A stretch of DNA of 64,000 nucleotides from Planctomycetota bacterium (GTDB lineage: Bacteria; Planctomycetota; Planctomycetia; Isosphaerales; Isosphaeraceae), in the NCBI GenBank assembly GCA_028291545.1, contig JAQGHR010000052.1:124001-188000 (forward strand). The letters are read 5' to 3'. A program made the position numbers and the translations under genes. The first letter of the stretch is position 1; each line of letters starts with the position of its first letter. Below, one piece after another: positions 28,038 to 38,818 of this stretch. The notes beneath the pieces were generated by a model that ran no database searches, had not been told where the DNA came from, and was given only the letters and a program-made list of their open reading frames with translations.

Positions 28038-28259
28038 TCAGCGCTGGGGAAGTGTGTAGATGCGGATCTCGCTTGGCGCGGGATGCCGGAGCTTCGGGCG
28101 CCGCAGGATGCCCGCGACGACCTTCTCGGGGTGAGTACGGCAGGTATAGCCCAGCGTTTGCAATTCGGCGAACGAGCCTTCCTGCCACGGTGAGCCGACC
28201 TTGTGGGTCGCTTCCTTGTCGCAATCCGGAGCGGAACACTTCACGATCGTCTCGGGCAT
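28038..28259 (-). CDS. Small cysteine/histidine protein, probably zinc-binding
   Basis: A 73-residue protein with CSAPDCDKEATH near the N-terminus and YTCRTHPEK in the middle. The CX4C...CX2H spacing suggests one zinc site. GGGAGG lies 7 nt before the ATG at 28259, an unusually strong ribosome binding site. I do not recognise a named family; it resembles small conserved planctomycete hypotheticals. It follows the DUF1501 gene by 110 bp on the same strand. Confidence 0.75.
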   Translation of the reverse strand: MPETIVKCSAPDCDKEATHKVGSPWQEGSFAELQTLGYTCRTHPEKVVAGILRRPKLRHPAPSEIRIYTLPQR

Positions 28260-28369
28260 GGAAGTCCTCCCAGTGAGTGGAACGCGTGATATTGCCCGGT
28301 AATCATTATGTCGAGCACAGGCCTACGGACGCAAATGAATTGACGCCGGGATCATGCGTTCGTGCCGGA

Positions 28370-29821
28370 TCAGGACAAAATATCCTGAATCACGTGGCCG
28401 TGGACGTCGGTCAGGCGGAAGTCGCGACCGCCGTAACGGTAGGTGAGTTCTTCGTGGTTGACCCCGAGCTGATGCAGGACGGTCGCCCACAGATCGTAGA
28501 CCGTCGATTTGTTTTCGACGGCGTAGTAGCCGAGGTCGTCGGTCGCGCCGTAGATCGTCCCGCCCTTGACCCCGCCGCCGGCCAGCCAGACGCTGAACCC
28601 GTACGGATTATGGTCCCGGCCGTCGCCGCCTTGCGAAAACGGAGTCCGGCCGAATTCGCCGGCCCAGACGATCAGGGTCTCATCGAGCAACCCCCGCGTG
28701 CGCAGATCCTGGATCAGCGCCGCGATCGGTTGATCGACCTGATTGGCCATGGCGGCGTGCCCGGCCTTCAAGGCGCCGTGCTGGTCCCACGGGTTCGGGG
28801 CGCCCCCGGCGCCGATGTCTTGCGTCAGGCAGCTCAACTCGATGAACCGCACGCCCCGTTCCACCAGGCGCCTGGCCAGCAAGCACTGGCGGGCGTAGGC
28901 CGCCTTTTGTGGGAGGTTCGAATCGAGGCCGTAGAGCTTATGGGTCTCCTCCGTCTCGCCGGAGATGTCGCACAGCTCGGGGACGGAGCTCTGCATACGG
29001 AAGGCCGTCTCATAGTTGTGAATGGCGGCTTCGACCTGGGCGTCGGCGGAGGTGGATTCGAGGAACGCCCGGTCGAATTGACGGGCAAAGTCGAGGCGAC
29101 CTCGTTGCGAGACCCGAGGATCTCGGGAGCGGATATTGCGAATGGCCTCCGGCTGGTCGGCCTTGAGGATCGAACCTTGACTCTGGCCGGGGAGGAAGCC
29201 GTTGCTGAAGAGGCTCACGCCGCCGTGAGGCGGCACGGCACCGCCGCTTTGCAGGACGACGTACCCGGGAAGGTCCTGATTTTCCGTCCCCAGCCCGTAC
29301 GCCGCCCACGCCCCCGCGCTGGGATACCCCATGATGGGAAATCCGGTGTGCATGAAGAAATTCGCCTGGGCGTGCTCGTTCACCGACGAGGTCATGGACC
29401 GGATCACGGCCAGTTCGTCGGCGACCTTGGCGACTTGCGGGAACAGGCTGCTGACAGGTATCCCGCTCTGGCCCGACGGTGTGAACTCGAACGGACTGGC
29501 CATGATGTTGCCGTTGTTGTTGAACATCGTCCGCTCGACCTTCACCGGCATGGGCTTGCCATGATCTCGTTTCAGTCGCGGTTTCGGATCGAACGAGTCC
29601 ACATGCGAAACACCACCCGACATGAAGCAAAAGATGACGTGTTTGGCCCGGGCTACATGATGCGTTCGCTTCAGTCCGGCGCCACCCGGTAGGTCCGACA
29701 CTTGCGCGCTGCCCCTGCCACCGAGCAGGCTCGCGAGCGCCACGGCGCCGAAGCCGGTCGAGCACGTCTGGAGCATCCGTCGGCGAGTGATCTGAGCTCG
29801 CGGGTTCGTGCCGTGCGTCAT
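28370..29821 (-). CDS. DUF1501 domain protein, Tat-exported
   Basis: A 483-residue protein. The twin-arginine start [20 protein letters not shown] indicates Tat export. The body is the alkaline-phosphatase-like DUF1501 fold: [19 protein letters not shown] at the N-terminal metal-site region and [20 protein letters not shown] with conserved acidic and histidine residues. These are found next to PSD1/DUF1549 proteins almost only in Planctomycetes and Verrucomicrobia. The pairs are thought to act on complex sulfated or glycosidic compounds, but no reaction is proven. I prefer ATG 29821 (AGAGG upstream) to a GTG at 29845 that overlaps the previous stop. Confidence 0.93.
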   Translation of the reverse strand: MTHGTNPRAQITRRRMLQTCSTGFGAVALASLLGGRGSAQVSDLPGGAGLKRTHHVARAKHVIFCFMSGGVSHVDSFDPKPRLKRDHGKPMPVKVERTMFNNNGNIMASPFEFTPSGQSGIPVSSLFPQVAKVADELAVIRSMTSSVNEHAQANFFMHTGFPIMGYPSAGAWAAYGLGTENQDLPGYVVLQSGGAVPPHGGVSLFSNGFLPGQSQGSILKADQPEAIRNIRSRDPRVSQRGRLDFARQFDRAFLESTSADAQVEAAIHNYETAFRMQSSVPELCDISGETEETHKLYGLDSNLPQKAAYARQCLLARRLVERGVRFIELSCLTQDIGAGGAPNPWDQHGALKAGHAAMANQVDQPIAALIQDLRTRGLLDETLIVWAGEFGRTPFSQGGDGRDHNPYGFSVWLAGGGVKGGTIYGATDDLGYYAVENKSTVYDLWATVLHQLGVNHEELTYRYGGRDFRLTDVHGHVIQDILS

Positions 29822-29841
29822 CGCCTCGATCCTCTCTGGAA

Positions 29842-32800
29842 TCACTTCACGTAGATCAGTTCTTTGAAGGTGAAGATCGCGCGGGCGAGATCCGTCCAGG
29901 CCGCCTGTTCGTCGCCGGAATCGGGGACGGCCCCGAACGAAAGGACCTCGGCCTCAAGCTCGCGGATGCGGGCCCTGCCGTGAGAAATCCGTTCGCGTTC
30001 GGACTCGGTGAGCGTGGCCAGGACCTGAGACTCCGAGACAAACTCGGGAGCCGATCGCGAGGACGCCTGGACTTCCTCGGCCGAGAGGGCGCGGTCGTAA
30101 ATCTGCGCCTGCAACAACCGACCCGACAGCATACGATTGTCGCCAACGGGGAGGTGTCGAATGCCGAACCCGATCACGGCCCGTCCCGCCTTGAATTCGG
30201 TTGGCCCATTGCTCTTGTACGGCATCCCGTAGGGTTGACCGTCGCGATAACCGACGATACGACCGTCGGCGTGGTAGGCGATGGCGAGATGAACCGGCCG
30301 CCGCGCCGCCTCCTGTTCGGGAGCCCCCTGAAATGGCTGCGTACGACTGAAGACGTTGCTGCCCGCCAACCACTGACGAGGCGCCTGTTCGCCGAACACG
30401 ATTGCGTCGAAAACCGCCCCGTCGGGGGACTGGATCGTCATCACGCCACCGCCGCGCTGGTCGAGATCGTCGAGCTGAACCCAGGCTTCGAGCGTCTTCT
30501 CCCGGATTGCCTGCGCCAATGGCGCGGTGATGACGTGCGCCTGATTTCCGACGACGAGGGCCCCGCCCTCGATGCGTGCGCCGCTCAGGGCCTTGCCGTG
30601 GGCCGATCCCACGGAGTCCCGGAACCCGTCCGCGAATTCCCATCGGCCGATCGGCTTGGGCAAGGCATGCTCATAGCCGGGGGATCTGGACTTGTCCCCG
30701 GCGGCTTTCAACAGTCGCGCCCGGGCGGGCTCGATGAGCGATCGAATCTCGGACTGGTGTCGATCCATCTGTAGACGGACAGCCGCCCGTTGTTTCGAGA
30801 GCGTGGCATGGCCCGCCCGGGTCTCCGCCAGATGAGCCTTGAACCGGGCGAGTTCATCGGTCTGCGCCGGCCTGCCCAGCGCGGTCAGGAACATCTTCTG
30901 GATCTTCAGATCCTCGTCGGCGAGACCCCCGTCCGAAAGGATCTTCGCCGCCCAGTTCGCCGCCAGCGAGGCGACGCGATCGTCGTTCATCAGGGTCAGC
31001 GACTGGGCGGGAACGTTCGTCACGTCGCGACTTCCGACGGCGCTGAAGGGCTCTGGGAAATCGAAGACGCGCAGGAACGGGTCGAGCGCGTTGCGCTGGA
31101 CCCGCACGTAAACGCTGCGGCGAGGCGAGTTGCCGCCGACGGGCGTGCCGAACAGGTCCCGGTCCAGGCTCCCCGAAATCGCGAGCAAGGAATCGCGGAT
31201 CGACTCCGCATCCATCCGTCGTACGTGGGCGTGCGAGAGGAGTTGATTCGCGGGATCGACCTGCCGCGCCTTCTGCGAGGGCCGGGACGACAATTGCCAG
31301 GACTTCGAAAGGACGATGAACCGGATGGCGTCTTTGATAGACCAGCCCTGATCCTTGAATCGAGTGGCTAGAAAATCCAGCAATTCTGGATGTGTCGGTT
31401 CCTGCCCCAGGCGGCCGAAATTGTCCGGCGTGGGCACGATCCCCCGACCCAGGAGGTGGTGCCAGATCCGGTTCACAATCACGCGACGGGTGAACGGGTT
31501 GTCATCACGGAGCAGGTCCTCGGCCAACTGGCGACGCCCGCTCAATTCGGTCTTGTACGGGGTCGCGTCGATCGCTTCGAGGAAACGTCTCGGCACCTCG
31601 ACGCCCGGTCGCTTGTGATCGCCCCGCTCGAACAAGTGCTGATTTCGACCGACTGTTTCCTCCAGCGACGGCACGCGCGTCGGTACGGGGATGTCCTCTT
31701 CAAGCCGGCGGTATTCCTCGATCAACGGCTTCGCGGCGGCGAGTTCATCGACCCGGTTCGGGAGCAGGCCCTCGTCGAGACATTTGCCGAGCAAGGCCGC
31801 CTGTGCGTCGTCGAGCGAACCGCCTTGCCACGACCTCACCGCGTCGCAAACCGCACCCGAGAACGAGGCGGCAAGCTGATCGAGGGAGACCGGCTTTGCT
31901 GCGATCGCCGCCCGGAACAGGGGATCGAGGTATTCCCTGGAATCCATCGGCGGTCCCGGTTCTCCCTTGCGAACCATCAGGGCCTCGCGAATGCCGAACC
32001 ACGAACGCGCCGTATCGTTGACCATCAACGGCGCGTCCTTCCCGGTCGCCAGCTCGATGTGGAACTCGTCACCGTTCCAGTAGGCCAGGTCGAATTTCTG
32101 CCATCGCCATTCCGGCGACGGCCGCGCGATGGGATAAACGGTGCCGTCCCTCGGATAGTCCTGCACGACGTAGCGCACGCTCGCCGAGCCGTCTCCGACC
32201 ACGCGCAGCCAGAGATCGTAATCACCATCAAGTCGCAGGTAACCCGACTCCAGCCGGGCAGAATGTTTCGCACTCAGACCGTGGGTGTACACGCCCGAGG
32301 GATAGATCCCGGTCAGAGCCTTCTCCCCGGTCGCCGCCACCGAGAACTCGCCCGCCGCCGAAGGCCGATCCGGTAGGCCCTCGCCATGACGAAACCACCT
32401 GGCGTAATCGGCGGCCTCATTGAGGTTCCAGCGAGTTCCCTGCACCCGGGAACGATGCGTCTCCCTCACCTTCCGGTCGTTCGTCCAGCTCTCGACCTGA
32501 TGCAGCCACGCCTCGGAAAACCTGGCTTTGTCGGCCGCCTGGCCCCGCATCAAGAACCAGGGATGCAGTAGCGCCCCCGGCTTGTCCGCCTTCTTCGTGG
32601 GACCGTCGTCCGACAGGAGCTGTTGGTGCAAGCGAGCCCCGTGATCGAGCCACGCGTCCGCCACGGCGGAACGGATCTTCGGCTTGAGCTCGGCGAGCTT
32701 GTCGCGATTTTTCCCGAGTTTTTCCGGCGAATCGATCGCGACGCGAGCCGGCCGGCTTGAGCCGAGAATGCCGAAGAGCGCGTAATAGTCACGCTGACTA

Positions 32801-33951
32801 ATCGCGTCGAACTTGTGATCGTGACACCGGGCACAGGAGACCGTGAGCCCGAGAAACGCCTTGGAAAAGGCGTTGATCTGATCGTCGGTCGATCGGACCC
32901 GCTCGTCCAGCGCATCGACCGGGGCGAACCCGTGAAACACCATGCGCCAGTGCGCAGGTCCGATCGAGGATTCATTAATTCCTAACTTTTGATTGAGTCG
33001 GGGCTTATCGAGCAGGTCCCCTGCGACGTGTTCGCGCACGAGTTGATCGTAGGGGACATCGGCGTTGAGAGCACGGATCAGGTAATCGCGATATTGCCAG
33101 CCGTTGACGATTTCGGGGTCGCCTTCCGACCCGTGCGAGTCGGCGTAGCGAATCCAGTCCATCCAGTGTCGTGCCCACCGCTCGCCAAAGTGCGGACTGT
33201 CGAGCAAGTGGTCGACCAACCGCTGGAAGCCGTCGGGCTCGGCCAGTCGTCCGCTCCAGAGATGGACTTCCTCCGCGCTGGGGGGGAGGCCGATCAGGGA
33301 GAGGTAGAGCCGGCGGACGAGCGTTGCGGGATCGGCCGTTTCCGCGGGTTCAAGTCCGTTGTCCCGGAGCTTCGCCAGGACGAAGCGGTCGATGGGATGA
33401 TCGGACCAGCGGTTGCCCGGGACCTCGGGGGGCGCGACCTTGCGTATGGGTTGAAAGCTCCACCATTGCTTGCGCTTTTCCAGGACCGTCGCCCACGATG
33501 TCGCCTTGGCCAGATCGCTCGCCGAGGGGGGGGAGTCGCGCGGGTCCGGTACGCCCATGGCGATCCATTTTTCGAGGTCGGCGACGACGCTCTTGTCGAG
33601 CTTCGGCCCACCTTTCGGCATGTTGAGCCCTTCAATCTCATGCCGCAAGACAGCGAGGAGGCGACTCTCTTCGGGCTTACCGGGAACGACGACGGCCCCA
33701 CCATCGCCTCCCTTCAGCAAGGCGGCCCGATCGTCGACCGCCAGCCCACCCTTGGCCGTCTTCGCGGAGTTGTGGCACTTGTAGCAGTGTTCCACCAGGA
33801 CCGGTCGGATCCGGGACTCGAAGAATTCGACCTGCATCGGAGTCGGCCGGTCGGCCGCGAGGGCGTCTTGTGGCGGCGAGATCGCGAAGAGGCTCAAACC
33901 AAGGAGGAAGACAAGGCTCACGCGTTCCCTGAGATGGCGGGGGGTCAACAT
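29842..33951 (-). CDS. PSD1/DUF1549/DUF1553 cytochrome c-like protein with C-terminal LamG-like domain
   Basis: A 1369-residue secreted protein. After a signal peptide ([21 protein letters not shown]), the PSD1-type planctomycete cytochrome c domain carries the haem motif CYKCH (C56, C59, H60). DUF1549 follows (about residues 185-390, [19 protein letters not shown]), then an insert with a beta-rich region. DUF1553 spans about 800-1050 ([39 protein letters not shown]), and a LamG/concanavalin-like region about 1150-1310. It should be extracytoplasmic and may shuttle electrons during degradation of a complex substrate. Substrate unknown. It follows an IclR regulator by 36 bp and precedes DUF1501 directly. 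Confidence 0.93.
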   Translation of the reverse strand: MLTPRHLRERVSLVFLLGLSLFAISPPQDALAADRPTPMQVEFFESRIRPVLVEHCYKCHNSAKTAKGGLAVDDRAALLKGGDGGAVVVPGKPEESRLLAVLRHEIEGLNMPKGGPKLDKSVVADLEKWIAMGVPDPRDSPPSASDLAKATSWATVLEKRKQWWSFQPIRKVAPPEVPGNRWSDHPIDRFVLAKLRDNGLEPAETADPATLVRRLYLSLIGLPPSAEEVHLWSGRLAEPDGFQRLVDHLLDSPHFGERWARHWMDWIRYADSHGSEGDPEIVNGWQYRDYLIRALNADVPYDQLVREHVAGDLLDKPRLNQKLGINESSIGPAHWRMVFHGFAPVDALDERVRSTDDQINAFSKAFLGLTVSCARCHDHKFDAISQRDYYALFGILGSSRPARVAIDSPEKLGKNRDKLAELKPKIRSAVADAWLDHGARLHQQLLSDDGPTKKADKPGALLHPWFLMRGQAADKARFSEAWLHQVESWTNDRKVRETHRSRVQGTRWNLNEAADYARWFRHGEGLPDRPSAAGEFSVAATGEKALTGIYPSGVYTHGLSAKHSARLESGYLRLDGDYDLWLRVVGDGSASVRYVVQDYPRDGTVYPIARPSPEWRWQKFDLAYWNGDEFHIELATGKDAPLMVNDTARSWFGIREALMVRKGEPGPPMDSREYLDPLFRAAIAAKPVSLDQLAASFSGAVCDAVRSWQGGSLDDAQAALLGKCLDEGLLPNRVDELAAAKPLIEEYRRLEEDIPVPTRVPSLEETVGRNQHLFERGDHKRPGVEVPRRFLEAIDATPYKTELSGRRQLAEDLLRDDNPFTRRVIVNRIWHHLLGRGIVPTPDNFGRLGQEPTHPELLDFLATRFKDQGWSIKDAIRFIVLSKSWQLSSRPSQKARQVDPANQLLSHAHVRRMDAESIRDSLLAISGSLDRDLFGTPVGGNSPRRSVYVRVQRNALDPFLRVFDFPEPFSAVGSRDVTNVPAQSLTLMNDDRVASLAANWAAKILSDGGLADEDLKIQKMFLTALGRPAQTDELARFKAHLAETRAGHATLSKQRAAVRLQMDRHQSEIRSLIEPARARLLKAAGDKSRSPGYEHALPKPIGRWEFADGFRDSVGSAHGKALSGARIEGGALVVGNQAHVITAPLAQAIREKTLEAWVQLDDLDQRGGGVMTIQSPDGAVFDAIVFGEQAPRQWLAGSNVFSRTQPFQGAPEQEAARRPVHLAIAYHADGRIVGYRDGQPYGMPYKSNGPTEFKAGRAVIGFGIRHLPVGDNRMLSGRLLQAQIYDRALSAEEVQASSRSAPEFVSESQVLATLTESERERISHGRARIRELEAEVLSFGAVPDSGDEQAAWTDLARAIFTFKELIYVK

Positions 33952-33987
33952 CGTGGATGGTCCTCTCCGGCGAGATCCGGGACGCGA

Positions 33988-34779
33988 TTAGCTGCGGTTG
34001 AACTCGTTGGACGCCTGCCGGGCCCCTTCGCGAACGATCTGCCCGATGACCTCGAACTCGTCCTCGGTGATCCGCGACGACGGGCCGGCGATCGTGATCG
34101 CGGCCACCGCGGCATTCTGGCGATCGAGGATCGGGGCCGCCACACAATGAATTCCGGTCATCCCCTCGGCGCGGTCCACCGCGTACCCGCAGCGCCGAAT
34201 CCGTTCGAGTTCCGTCGAAAACGCGCGCCTGGTTGTGATCGTGGATGGAGTGAAACGCTTGAATCGGATCTTATCGAGGATCACGTCTCGTTCCGGTTCC
34301 GACAGGAACGCGACGATCGCCTTGCCCGGGGCGCAACTGTGGAGCGGACATCGGGCGCCGAGATCGGCCGAATACTTGAACGAATGCACGGCCAGTAATT
34401 GCTCGATAATGACCATCTCGGTCTCGACGATGCAGCAGAGTTGGGTCGTCTCACCGGTCGCCTGGCGGATCGTTCGCATCGCGGAGATGGCGCATTCGGA
34501 GAGCCCATGGTCTCGGCCGCGAGGCGGACCCATGAGCAGGAAACTGTTGGTCAGGAAGTAGCGCTTGGTGCGGTCATCGCGCGAAAGGTAGCCGAGATCC
34601 ACCAGCGTCCGGCTGATCCTCAGGACCGAGGCGCCCGGTAGCCCCAGATGGCCGGTGATCTCGCTCAGGGTCGCGCCCTCCGACCGAGCCGCCAACAACT
34701 CGAGCACCGCGAGCCCCCGCTGGAGGCTCGCCGCCTCGGATCGCAGACGGGTATCACACCCGGGCTGACCGGCATTCAT
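33988..34779 (-). CDS. IclR family transcriptional regulator
   Basis: A 263-residue regulator: winged HTH in residues ~15-75 ([31 protein letters not shown]) and an IclR effector domain (residues ~85-255) with [16 protein letters not shown], ending in the typical [20 protein letters not shown] and [11 protein letters not shown]. IclR proteins bind small carboxylates or sugar acids and repress or activate nearby catabolic operons. It is the first gene before the PSD1/DUF1549 and DUF1501 genes on the same strand. It probably controls that pair and itself. The effector is unknown. Confidence 0.95.
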   Translation of the reverse strand: MNAGQPGCDTRLRSEAASLQRGLAVLELLAARSEGATLSEITGHLGLPGASVLRISRTLVDLGYLSRDDRTKRYFLTNSFLLMGPPRGRDHGLSECAISAMRTIRQATGETTQLCCIVETEMVIIEQLLAVHSFKYSADLGARCPLHSCAPGKAIVAFLSEPERDVILDKIRFKRFTPSTITTRRAFSTELERIRRCGYAVDRAEGMTGIHCVAAPILDRQNAAVAAITIAGPSSRITEDEFEVIGQIVREGARQASNEFNRS

Positions 34780-35187
34780 GTCACGGCCCCGTATTTCAAA
34801 TGGGGAATGGATTTCACCAATGAAACACGAATACGAGGCCAGAGCAAGGGGCTACCGGCTCGGCTCGGCGTCCTTAGGGCACGCCCGATCCGGCGTCCCT
34901 CGCCCCCGGCCGCGGGCGAAAATTCCCGGGTCGATGCAATCTCCCATGCGGCCCGGAGCGAGCTGGAGAAGCGGCGAGAACACTGATCTACGGAAAAAAT
35001 TATGACGATCTGATTCCGTTGGATTATGTAAGAAAACCCTTGTTTTCCTCGGAAAAACCGCACTTCGTCTCCAGGAATCCGGTCGGATTTCGACCGGAAC
35101 TTTCGGAGTACTGGGTTTACCTGGGTGATCTTCCTCGGCTTAATGGTGAATCAGGACACTTCTTGGAGGACAGGAGGATCCCCCCAA
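34780..35187. other. Divergent intergenic region with kinase leader hairpins
   Basis: About 400 bp between the iclR-type gene (minus) and the kinase gene (plus), with an AT-rich stretch around 34985-35060. TTTTCC/GGAAAA form a short inverted repeat at 35043-35056. A perfect 8-bp stem TCCGGTCG/CGACCGGA with a 5-nt loop lies at 35078-35098, about 90 nt before the kinase start. These may be operators or leader hairpins. No promoter could be fixed with confidence. Confidence 0.45.
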
Positions 35188-38100
35188 ATGACTGCACCCA
35201 TCGATCTTGAGATCGGGGAGACGAAGGTTCCTTCGCCTCCAACGGTCGCACCGGTCACGACTGCCGGGCCCTTCGAGAGTTCATGGTCCCCGATGGCCTC
35301 GTCCCAGGTCGCCGGCATCTGGAGATTGACCCTTGCCGGAGACACACCCCCTCCGCTCGTGAATCTACGAGAGGGCGAGGATTCGAGCGAGTCCGAGGAA
35401 ACGGCCGTCCGTCCCACCAACCAGACCAGCCGCTACCAGATCCTCGGCGAGATCGCCCGGGGCGGCATGGGCGCGGTCCTGCGCGGCCGCGATTGCGAAC
35501 TGAACCGCGACTTGGCGGTGAAGGTGCTCCTCGATAAATATCGTGATAACGCCGACGTCTTGCGCCGCTTCTTTGAAGAGGCCCAGATCGGTGGCCAGCT
35601 CCAGCACCCCGGTATCGTGCCGATCTACGACCTGGGGATCTTCCCCGACAAGAGTCCGTTTTTCGCCATGAAGCTCGTCAAGGGCCGCACGCTCGCCGTG
35701 CTGCTCAAGGAGCGCAGCTCGCCCGCCGACGGGCTGCCACGGTTCCTGTCCATCTATGAGCAGATCGCCCAGACGATCGCCTATGCCCACTCCAAGAACG
35801 TGATCCACCGCGACCTGAAGCCGCCGAATGTGATGGTGGGCGCGTTCGGCGAGGTCCAGGTGATGGACTGGGGCCTGGCGAAGGTGCTGACGCCGGAGGG
35901 CACACCGCACGACGACTTGCCGCACGCCGGCACGATGATGAGCCTGATCGAGACCGCGCGGAGCAAGTCGGACCCCGACTGCGTGCCGACCGTCACGGCG
36001 ATTGGCACGCCCGCCTACATGGCTCCCGAACAAGCCCGCGCCGAGATCAATCGCGTGGCCAAACCCGCCGACGTCTTCGGCCTCGGCGCGATGCTCTGCG
36101 AGATCCTCACGGGCTATCCCGCCTACACCGGGAGAACCCTGGCCGAGGTCGCGAGGAAGACCGAGTTCGCCGACCTGACCGACGCCCGATCTCGCCTCGA
36201 CGCCTGCGGCGCCGACCCCGAGTTGATCGACCTGGCCAAATCTTGCCTCGCCATCGAGCCGATCGACCGGCCTCGGGACGCGGGAGAAATCGCCACGAAA
36301 GTGACGGCGCATCTGGCGGGCGTGCAAGAGCGACTCCGAGCCTCCGAGCTGGCGCGGGTCGATGCCAACGCACGCGCCGAGGCCGAGCGGACGCGCCGGA
36401 AAATGACCGCGGCGCTGGCGTCGACGATCGTCATTGCAGTCTTTGCCACGGGTGGCGCGTGGATCTCGTTCCGGCTCGACCGGGATGCCCGGATCGCCGA
36501 GTCCGACCGCATCGTGGGAGACGCCCTCGCCACCGCCAAGGTTCTCCAGGCCGAGGCCGAGCGAGTCGGCCCGGAGAGCGTGGAGGCGTGGGCCCGAGCC
36601 CACGACGCCGCCGACAGGGCGAAGGGGCTTCTTGCGGCCCGCCCGGCCCGGCGGGCACTGGCCAGGGACGTCAACAAGACCTACGAGGCGATCGCAAGAT
36701 CGGCGGCCGCCGCCCGCGACCTTGCCGACCAAATCGAGGCCGACGGGCGGCTCGTGGCGGAGGTCGAGGAGGCACGGCTTCTGGGGGCCGACATCAAGGA
36801 TGGCTCCTTCGACTTGAAATCCAGGATCATGGCCTACGCCAGGGCGTTTCGTCGCGTGGGCATCCGTTTCGGGAAACAGCCGGCGGGCGAGATCGCCGCG
36901 AGGCTCAAGACGGGTCGAGACCGTCCGAAGATTGCCGCGGCGCTTGACGATTGGGCCTTCGATGAACCCGACGCGGCACGAAAGGCCGACATCCTCCAGG
37001 TCGCCGAGTCGATCGACCCCGAGCGTAATGCGCTCCGCGAGGCCCTCCGAAGGGGCAACCGTGCCGCCCTGATCGCCTGGGCCGCCGATTCGACCACGCC
37101 ACGACTCGCGCCCGCAACCGTCACGTTGCTCGCGCGACATCTGGGCAATCTGGGTGCGCAACCCGAGGCCATCGGGTTGCTGAGCGCCGCCCAGCTCATC
37201 TCGCCGGGCGACTTCTGGATCAATCATGACCTTGGGTCGCTGTTGTACGAGATCAAACCCGACTGCACCGGAGACGCGGAGCGCTTTCTGAGTATCGCGG
37301 TCGCACTCCGGCCCCATAGTTCCGGCGCTCGTTACGCCCTGGGTCTGGCTCACCACAAGCAGGGCAGGCACGACGAGGCCGCCGCCGCCTTCCGCTATGC
37401 CATCCGGATCAGGCCGGAGCTCGCCGAGGCCCACGATTCCCTGGGTCACACCCTTCTCGCTCAGGGCAGGCACGAAGAGGCCGCCGAGGCCTTCCGCGAC
37501 GCTATCCGGATCAGGCCTGGCTACGCCCGGTCCTATTGCAAGCTCGGGCACCTCTCGCGAAACCAGGGACGATTCGACGAAGCCTCGGCGGAGTCGAGGA
37601 CCCGGGATGGACTCGGGTCCAGGCCGCCCTGGCGCACGGTATTCGCACCACGGATCGCCGACCGCGCGGCGCTGGCGTCCCTCAACGCGAGGCTCCCGGC
37701 ACTCCTCCGGGGCAACGATCAGCCGAAGGACAATGTCGAACGCCTGACGCTGGGCCAGTTGTGCTACGACCTGAAATGGTTCGCGGCCTCCTCGCGGTTC
37801 TGGGGCGAGGCACTGGCGGACGACCCGAAGATGAGCGACGGTCTCGCGGCCGGGGTTCGCTACAACGCCGCGCGATCGGCCGCGATGGCGGGCGTTGGTC
37901 GGGGCGAGGATAATCCGATTCCCGACGAGGCGGCCCGTGCATCGCTGCGCCGCCGAAGTCGCGAATGGCTGCGGGTCGAGTTGTCGGCCTGCAAGACAGC
38001 CGCCCAGACTGCGGGCGCGGTGAATCGCGAGATGGTGGTGGAGACCCTCGGTCATTGGAAGATTGACCCCGATTTCACCGGCGTCCGCGACGAGAAGGAA

Positions 38101-38190
38101 CTGGTCAGCCTCCCCGAGGCTGAGCGCAACGAGTGGCGGGCCCTCTGGGCCGATGTCGACGTGATTCTCGCCGCGGGCCGGGCTCGATGA
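35188..38190 (+). CDS. Ser/Thr protein kinase with TPR domain
   Basis: A 1000-residue PknB-type kinase. The kinase domain (about 80-345) has the Gly-loop GEIARGGMGAVLRG, VAIK-type lysine in LAVKVLLDKY, catalytic HRDLKPPNVMVG near 206, DWG in place of DFG (VMDWGLAK) and APEQA. A coiled region and one membrane helix (ASTIVIAVFATGGAWISF, about 408-428) follow, then a helical stalk and TPR units at about 710-800 (ALGLAHHKQGRHDEAAAAF, SLGHTLLAQGRHEEAAEAF). This cytoplasmic kinase/periplasmic TPR layout is common in planctomycetes. Start ATG 35188 has AGGAGG 10 nt upstream. The DWG variant is usual in this kinase group. Signal and targets unknown. Confidence 0.94.
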   Translation: MTAPIDLEIGETKVPSPPTVAPVTTAGPFESSWSPMASSQVAGIWRLTLAGDTPPPLVNLREGEDSSESEETAVRPTNQTSRYQILGEIARGGMGAVLRGRDCELNRDLAVKVLLDKYRDNADVLRRFFEEAQIGGQLQHPGIVPIYDLGIFPDKSPFFAMKLVKGRTLAVLLKERSSPADGLPRFLSIYEQIAQTIAYAHSKNVIHRDLKPPNVMVGAFGEVQVMDWGLAKVLTPEGTPHDDLPHAGTMMSLIETARSKSDPDCVPTVTAIGTPAYMAPEQARAEINRVAKPADVFGLGAMLCEILTGYPAYTGRTLAEVARKTEFADLTDARSRLDACGADPELIDLAKSCLAIEPIDRPRDAGEIATKVTAHLAGVQERLRASELARVDANARAEAERTRRKMTAALASTIVIAVFATGGAWISFRLDRDARIAESDRIVGDALATAKVLQAEAERVGPESVEAWARAHDAADRAKGLLAARPARRALARDVNKTYEAIARSAAAARDLADQIEADGRLVAEVEEARLLGADIKDGSFDLKSRIMAYARAFRRVGIRFGKQPAGEIAARLKTGRDRPKIAAALDDWAFDEPDAARKADILQVAESIDPERNALREALRRGNRAALIAWAADSTTPRLAPATVTLLARHLGNLGAQPEAIGLLSAAQLISPGDFWINHDLGSLLYEIKPDCTGDAERFLSIAVALRPHSSGARYALGLAHHKQGRHDEAAAAFRYAIRIRPELAEAHDSLGHTLLAQGRHEEAAEAFRDAIRIRPGYARSYCKLGHLSRNQGRFDEASAESRTRDGLGSRPPWRTVFAPRIADRAALASLNARLPALLRGNDQPKDNVERLTLGQLCYDLKWFAASSRFWGEALADDPKMSDGLAAGVRYNAARSAAMAGVGRGEDNPIPDEAARASLRRRSREWLRVELSACKTAAQTAGAVNREMVVETLGHWKIDPDFTGVRDEKELVSLPEAERNEWRALWADVDVILAAGRAR

Positions 38191-38818
38191 CGCAAGACGC
38201 GGATCTCTCGCCCGAGTCTTCGAGATAGTCCAGCACCATTGACGGCGAGTGGTCGGGAAGAGCCGAGGAATCGGCGGCAGCGCCAAGGGATATTCCTGCC
38301 GTCGTGCGAAAAAATCTTCCCGGACCATTGACAGCCATAAGTCGCCGTCGTATATAATACGCACGCATATCCTCGCTCGACCATATCTACGCGTTTCAAT
38401 TCATCGGAATGCCGTCAGGCCGCCCACGCGAAGTCCGCAAATCGCGGATTTGGCGACGGTGCCGATGGCTCGGCGATAGCCACCACATCGGAGACCAACA
38501 CGAACCGGACGACACCGACCCCTCGTGAGATCCCTTCGGATCTCGCGCTGATGGCGCGGGAGATTCGGACGTGTGCCCGCAGAACTTCGCCCGCGGAAGG
38601 CCGTTGGTGAGTGATCGGCTTCGGGTCTACCTGACACGGCCCCGGCCGTCTCACTCCTCGTCCAGACGCCGTGTGGAGGGTGCGCGCCAGGACCTCTCGC
38701 ACAGTCCCGTCTACCTCGCGTGGGTCGCTGGTTACTCCAGTAGGTACCCTACGAGCTATCCGTGCCCGTCTCATGACGCACTCCCCCTGGTTGTGGCACT
38801 TTGAGCAAGGTGGCTTTC
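38191..38818. other. Long intergenic region: promoter and structured leader of the peroxidase gene
   Basis: No gene in 628 bp. A near-consensus promoter lies at 38328-38358. The ~450-nt transcribed leader contains TCCGC-AAATC-GCGGA, a perfect 5-bp hairpin (38434-38448). A nested hairpin follows at about 38462-38492, with CCGATG/CATCGG outside GGCT/AGCC and carrying GGCTCGGCGATAGCC at 38467-38481. A perfect 7-bp hairpin GAGATCC-CTTC-GGATCTC lies at 38527-38544. Two of these elements recur in the leader of the MBG-protein gene. Confidence 0.55.
38328..38358 (+). promoter_or_regulatory. Sigma70-type promoter of the peroxidase gene
   Basis: TTGACA (38328-38333) and TATAAT (38353-38358) are both exact consensus hexamers. 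The spacer is 19 bp; with TATATA (38351-38356) as the -10 it is 17 bp. The start near 38365 gives a leader of about 450 nt. Confidence 0.75.

Noticed and set aside
35365..38364. Long minus-strand open frame (999 codons) antisense to the kinase gene
   Set aside because: No recognisable domain; the kinase/TPR protein on the other strand is unambiguous. Codon-position GC bias explains the open frame.
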